A DNA stretch of 7,824 nucleotides from positions 1-7,824 of the forward strand of contig URXS01000086.1 of assembly GCA_900551885.1 (NCBI GenBank). The letters run 5' to 3'. The DNA comes from an uncultured Oscillibacter sp. (GTDB lineage Bacteria > Bacillota > Clostridia > Oscillospirales > Oscillospiraceae). The notes below the pieces were generated by a model, which had not been told where the DNA came from, searched no databases, and saw only the letters and a program-made list of their open reading frames with translations. Shown here one piece after another: positions 5,150-7,824 of the stretch. How positions within the stretch are numbered: the first letter of the stretch is position 1; each line of letters begins with the position of its first letter. The position numbers and the translations under genes were made by a program.

Positions 5150-5995
5150 CTACACGTCTCCCCGCCCATCCTTGCGCAGGCTCATGATGGTGCCGTTCAG
5201 CTCCGCCCCCATGATGAGGACGGTGGCACTCATGTACAGCCAGATCAGCAGCACGATCACCGCGCCGATGGAGCCGTACAGCAGAGAGTAGTGGGCGATA
5301 TTGTCCACGTAATAGGCATACAGCCAGCTCAGGGCCAGCCATGCCGCCAGGGCTGCCAGGGTGCCGGGCCAGATGTTCCGCCAGGGCTGGCGGCTGTCCT
5401 GGGCCAGGGCGTACAGGAAAAACAGGGCAAAATACCCGGCCACCGCCGACACCGGGAACCGCAGCCGGGCCCACAGTTCCGCCAGAAAGGCCGGCAGGTG
5501 GAAGTTATCCACCGCGTAGAGCAGCAGCCGATCCCCAACGGTCATCAGCGTCAGCGTCACGGCAATGGTGACGATCAGCACCACCGTATACAGCAGGCTC
5601 TTGAGCACGTGGCGCACCGCCCCCCGGGGCGGCCCCAGATGATAGGCGGTCCGCACCGCCCGCGTCAGAGTATTGGTGGCCCGCATGGGAAAATAAAAGG
5701 AAAAGAACAGTCCGAACAGCAGGAGCTGGGGGCTGGGGTCGGCGCCCACATAGTTGAGGTACATCCCAACGATGGACACCACCTCCGTGGGCATGAAATC
5801 CTCCAGGGCGTCCAGAATGGCCGCTACGTCCAGTTGCAGCAGGCCCAGCAGGGCGCTGATGAAGATCAGGAAGGGAAAGATCATAAACAGCAGATAAAAG
5901 GCCAGAGCGGCACTCTGGATGCCCACGTTGTGGCGCAGGTACCGCTGGATCATCAGATAAATTCCCCGCAACAGCCGGTTTTTCGGCAGGACCAT
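5150..5995 (-). CDS. YihY/BrkB-type integral membrane protein (formerly 'ribonuclease BN')
   Basis: A 281-residue membrane protein of the YihY/virulence-factor-BrkB family. About six hydrophobic helices are visible, among them SAALAFYLLFMIFPFLIF near the N-terminus, a region around LLLFGLFFSFYFPMRATN, and LLYGSIGAVIVLLIWLYMSATVLIMGAELN near the end (written here as about residues 238-267). The pairs YYxDN...YGSIGAVIVLLIWLY and AELN are the best-known marks of the family. Length matches (270-320). The old name ribonuclease BN came from a wrong gene assignment; the real role, perhaps transport or envelope-related, is unknown. I chose ATG 5995 because AGGAGG lies seven bases upstream; ATG 6001 is only one base from that site. 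It follows the ArsC-like gene by 77 bases on the same strand, and its stop is just before the aminopeptidase promoter. Confidence 0.9.
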   Translation of the reverse strand: MVLPKNRLLRGIYLMIQRYLRHNVGIQSAALAFYLLFMIFPFLIFISALLGLLQLDVAAILDALEDFMPTEVVSIVGMYLNYVGADPSPQLLLFGLFFSFYFPMRATNTLTRAVRTAYHLGPPRGAVRHVLKSLLYTVVLIVTIAVTLTLMTVGDRLLLYAVDNFHLPAFLAELWARLRFPVSAVAGYFALFFLYALAQDSRQPWRNIWPGTLAALAAWLALSWLYAYYVDNIAHYSLLYGSIGAVIVLLIWLYMSATVLIMGAELNGTIMSLRKDGRGDV

Positions 5996-6072
5996 GGGCA
6001 TCCCTCCTCTCCACTTCCGGTCAGGGGCAGAAACTAGTATGTGCGTTTGCGGAAAAAATCACCGCCCCGCTT

Positions 6073-6408
6073 TTACTGCCACTGGGCCCAGACCTCCGGG
6101 CAGTAGCCCACGGTGGCCTCCCGGCCGTTGCGGACAATGGGGGTGCGGAACAGCTCCGGGTGCTCCAGCAGCTTCTCCTCCTGGGCGTCCGGGGTCAGAT
6201 AGGCCATGTAGAGGGCCTCGTAGGCCCGGCATTTGGTGTCCACCAGGGCCTCAAACCCCACTTTTTGCTTGACGGACTGGTACTCCCGGGGGGATAATCC
6301 CTTTGAGGGGACGTCGATATACTGGTACTTGATGCGGCGCTCCTTGAACCACCGCTCGGCCTTCCGGGTGTCGAAGGACTTGGAGGCGCCGAAGATCTGA
6401 ATATTCAT
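6073..6408 (-). CDS. ArsC/Spx-family thioredoxin-fold protein lacking the usual N-terminal Cys
   Basis: A 111-residue protein with the ArsC/Spx/YffB layout: a beta strand MNIQIFGA, then the helix FDTRKAERWFKERRIKYQYIDV with the family's DTRKAxxxFxER pattern, a KGLSPREYQS helix, and the late FRTPIVRNGREATVGYCPEVW segment, which corresponds to the cis-Pro/strand region (P118-like Pro and Arg) of ArsC-type proteins. Length is normal (110-120). At the position where relatives have the catalytic Cys (usually KCFDT or CxxC) this protein has Ser11 in KSFDT. The remaining Cys residues, in TKCRAY and GYCPEVW, are elsewhere. Arsenate reduction by the usual route therefore looks unlikely; a regulatory or other thiol role is open. 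AAGGAG seven bases before ATG 6408 supports the start. It is divergent from the sirtuin gene with about 38 bases between the starts. Confidence 0.85.
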   Translation of the reverse strand: MNIQIFGASKSFDTRKAERWFKERRIKYQYIDVPSKGLSPREYQSVKQKVGFEALVDTKCRAYEALYMAYLTPDAQEEKLLEHPELFRTPIVRNGREATVGYCPEVWAQWQ

Positions 6409-6446
6409 TTTAACACTCCTTTTTGGGGGAAATGGAGGGAATCATG

Positions 6447-7163
6447 ATGACGGAGAACGTAAAAAAGCTGAAGGAACTGGTGGACGGGTCCCGGAACATC
6501 GTTTTTTTCGGCGGCGCCGGCGTCAGCACCGAGTCCGGCATCCCGGACTTCCGCAGCACTGACGGCCTGTACCACCAGCAGTGGAAATATCCGCCTGAGG
6601 TGATTTTAAGCCATACCTTTTACGAAAGCAACCCCGAAGAATTTTTCCGCTTTTACCGGGCCAAGCTCCTGGCTCCCGACGCCAAGCCCAACGCCGCCCA
6701 CTACAAGCTGGCCCAGTGGGAGCGGGAGGGCAAGCTGAAAGCTATCATCACCCAGAACATCGACGGCCTCCACCAGGCTGCTGGCAGTAAAAATGTGCTG
6801 GAGCTCCACGGTAGCGTCCACCGCAACTACTGTGAGCACTGCGGAAAATTTTATGACTTTGATTTCATGCTCCACAGCCAGGGCGTGCCCCGCTGCACCT
6901 GCGGTGGCACCGTCAAGCCGGACGTGGTGCTGTACGAGGAGGGCCTGAATCAGAAAACTCTGAACGACGCCGTCCGCTTCATCAGCGAGGCGGACATGCT
7001 GATCATTGGCGGCACCTCCCTGAATGTGTACCCCGCCGCCGGCCTTATCAACTACTACCGGGGCCATAAGCTGGTACTGATCAACAAATCCGCCGTGGCC
7101 CGGGATCTGGCGGCAGATCTGGTGATCCGGGACCCCATCGGCCAAACGCTGGCCCAGTTGTAA
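6447..7163 (+). CDS. Sir2-family NAD-dependent protein deacylase (sirtuin)
   Basis: A complete 238-residue bacterial sirtuin that removes acyl groups from lysine using NAD and gives nicotinamide and O-acyl-ADP-ribose. The NAD site is complete: GAGVSTESGIPDFRS (residues 24-37), TQNIDGLHQAAG (102-113) and GGTSLNVYPAAGL (188-200). His121 in LHGSVHRNYC is the catalytic base. The zinc ribbon is Cys129, Cys132, Cys150 and Cys152. Late strand LVLINKS holds the adenine-side residues. Length is typical (230-250). GGAGGG at 6434-6439 gives a seven-base spacing to ATG 6447; ATG 6444 is three bases earlier with shorter spacing, and a TTG at 6423 is less likely. A strong hairpin terminator follows. It is divergent from the ArsC-like gene and stands before citrate synthase, an enzyme class often lysine-acylated, but a link is only inference. 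Confidence 0.95.
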   Translation: MTENVKKLKELVDGSRNIVFFGGAGVSTESGIPDFRSTDGLYHQQWKYPPEVILSHTFYESNPEEFFRFYRAKLLAPDAKPNAAHYKLAQWEREGKLKAIITQNIDGLHQAAGSKNVLELHGSVHRNYCEHCGKFYDFDFMLHSQGVPRCTCGGTVKPDVVLYEEGLNQKTLNDAVRFISEADMLIIGGTSLNVYPAAGLINYYRGHKLVLINKSAVARDLAADLVIRDPIGQTLAQL

Positions 7164-7200
7164 AGGTCGGTCTTTGTGAAATCTGTCATAGTAATACGGT

Positions 7201-7236
7201 AAAACAGCGCCATTCCAGTGGGAATGGCGCTGTTTT
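7201..7236 (+). terminator. Intrinsic terminator after the sirtuin gene
   Basis: AAAACAGCGCCATTCC (7201-7216) and GGAATGGCGCTGTTTT (7221-7236) form a perfect 16-base stem with loop AGTG. The T-run is part of the stem and is followed by GTTC. Because of the A-run on the other side it can work on either strand. It separates the sirtuin gene from the citrate synthase gene. Confidence 0.88.
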
Positions 7237-7320
7237 GTTCAAAGGCCCCGCAAAATGCAAGACATTTTTTTATTGATGCAAAATTTTTAAAAATATTTTT
7301 GATTTATACGAATTTTTCTA

Positions 7321-7349
7321 TTGAAAATGAAAGTGATTCGTGCTAGTAT
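7321..7349 (+). promoter_or_regulatory. Promoter of the citrate synthase gene (extended -10)
   Basis: TTGAAA (7321-7326) and TAGTAT (7344-7349) are 17 bases apart, and TGC before the -10 box supplies an extended -10 TGn. The 60 bases upstream are very AT-rich with A and T runs, which would fit an UP element or a regulator site. Transcription would begin near 7356, giving a leader of about 56 bases that contains a small hairpin (CGGCG...CGCCG, about 7376-7390) just before the ribosome binding site. Confidence 0.6.
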
Positions 7350-7411
7350 TGCAAATATCACTTCAAGAACACGACCGGCGCCTGTCGCCGCTGAAAGGAG
7401 CGCGCCCCACC

Positions 7412-7824
7412 ATGATCTGGAAAGAGAACCGTGAGAACGCCTATTGTGAGATCACCCCCGCCATCATGGCGCTGAAGGAGCAGTGGGAGAAGAAGAACTA
7501 CATCGATCCCAAGCTGTATAAGGAATACAACGTGAAGCGGGGCCTCCGGGACGAGGATGGCCGGGGCGTGCTGACGGGCCTGACCCGCGTGGGCGAGATC
7601 CAGTCCTACAGTGTCACCGAGGGCGAGCATATCATCCCCCAGGACGGCGTGCTGTATTACCGCGGCATCGACACCCGGGACCTGGTCACCGGATCCGCCG
7701 GCCGGCGCTTCGCCTTTGAGGAGGCGGCATATCTGCTGCTGTTCGGAGAGCTGCCCACGGCGGATCAGCTTCAGGACTTCTGCGGTCAACTGGCCTCCTA
7801 CCGGACGCTGCCCACCAACTTCTT
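7412..7824 (+). CDS. Citrate synthase, N-terminal part
   Basis: ATG at 7412 opens a frame that runs to the window end (137 codons plus two bases) without a stop. The protein begins MIWKENRENAYCEITPAIMA and then carries LRDEDGRGVLTGLTRVGEIQ at about residues 47-66, followed by PQDGVLYYRGIDTRDLV and AYLLLFGELPTADQL. The YRGIDTRDLV and LLLFGELPT motifs are signatures of citrate/2-methylcitrate synthases. The N-terminal extension before the DGxLYYRG motif is that of the longer clostridial form (about 450 residues). It condenses acetyl-CoA and oxaloacetate to citrate at the entry of the oxidative branch that leads to 2-oxoglutarate and glutamate. The active-site His and Asp residues lie beyond the window. 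AAAGGAG at 7394-7400 is the ribosome binding site, with a slightly long 11-base spacing. It has its own promoter and is separated from the sirtuin gene by a terminator. Confidence 0.93.
   Translation, partial: MIWKENRENAYCEITPAIMALKEQWEKKNYIDPKLYKEYNVKRGLRDEDGRGVLTGLTRVGEIQSYSVTEGEHIIPQDGVLYYRGIDTRDLVTGSAGRRFAFEEAAYLLLFGELPTADQLQDFCGQLASYRTLPTNF

Noticed and set aside
7358..7789. Minus-strand frame of 143 codons at the right end
   Set aside because: It is antisense to the citrate synthase start, whose motifs, ribosome binding site and promoter are clear.
1..7824. CRISPR array, tRNA, rRNA, riboswitch or defence island
   Set aside because: No regularly spaced repeats, no cloverleaf or rRNA sequence and no recognised defence genes were seen on either strand. 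The only repeats are those tied to the IS ends and the terminators.

Overview
The window looks like two pieces from different gut bacterial phyla joined at about position 2760. Positions 1 to about 2760 read as a GC-rich member of the Bacteroidota (Alistipes-like is my guess from codon style). They hold the start of a YidE/YbjL (AspT-type) transporter, a Bacteroidota-style -7 box, an IS256-like insertion sequence of the variant zinc-ribbon type, an orphan C-terminal gene fragment with a strong terminator, and the C-terminal part of a FucP-type sugar MFS transporter. Positions about 2760 to 7824 read as a GC-rich Clostridia/Oscillospiraceae genome: strong AGGAGG-type ribosome binding sites, classical -35/-10 promoters, and genes typical of that group.

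Layout, left half: aspT-like gene (minus, cut by the window start); gene-free stretch with IS-end-like repeats; IS element (about 555-1748, transposase on plus); unrecognised ORF fragment (plus, to 1998); terminator (2045-2077); intergenic DNA; sugar transporter C-terminus (minus, 2329 to about 2760).

Layout, right half: a minus-strand block runs from an ArsC/Spx-like protein through a YihY/BrkB-type membrane protein, an M29 aminopeptidase with its own promoter, and a gamma-carbonic-anhydrase-like protein to the N-terminal part of an AI-2E/YtvI-type membrane protein, which is cut at the junction. Divergent from it, on plus, are a Sir2 NAD-dependent deacylase with a strong terminator and the first 137 codons of a citrate synthase behind an AT-rich leader with an extended -10 promoter.

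The most important point for a reader is that the 317-codon ORF at 2329-3282 is an in-frame chimera of two unrelated membrane protein families, each incomplete, meeting at a Gly-rich stretch. I read this as a probable assembly or library chimera, not a new gene. Other points worth checking are a one-base frame break in the transposase at an A7 run just before its zinc ribbon, extra copies of the IS terminal repeat outside both ends, and an ArsC-fold protein with Ser where the catalytic Cys is expected. I found no convincing new defence, CRISPR or other multi-gene system.
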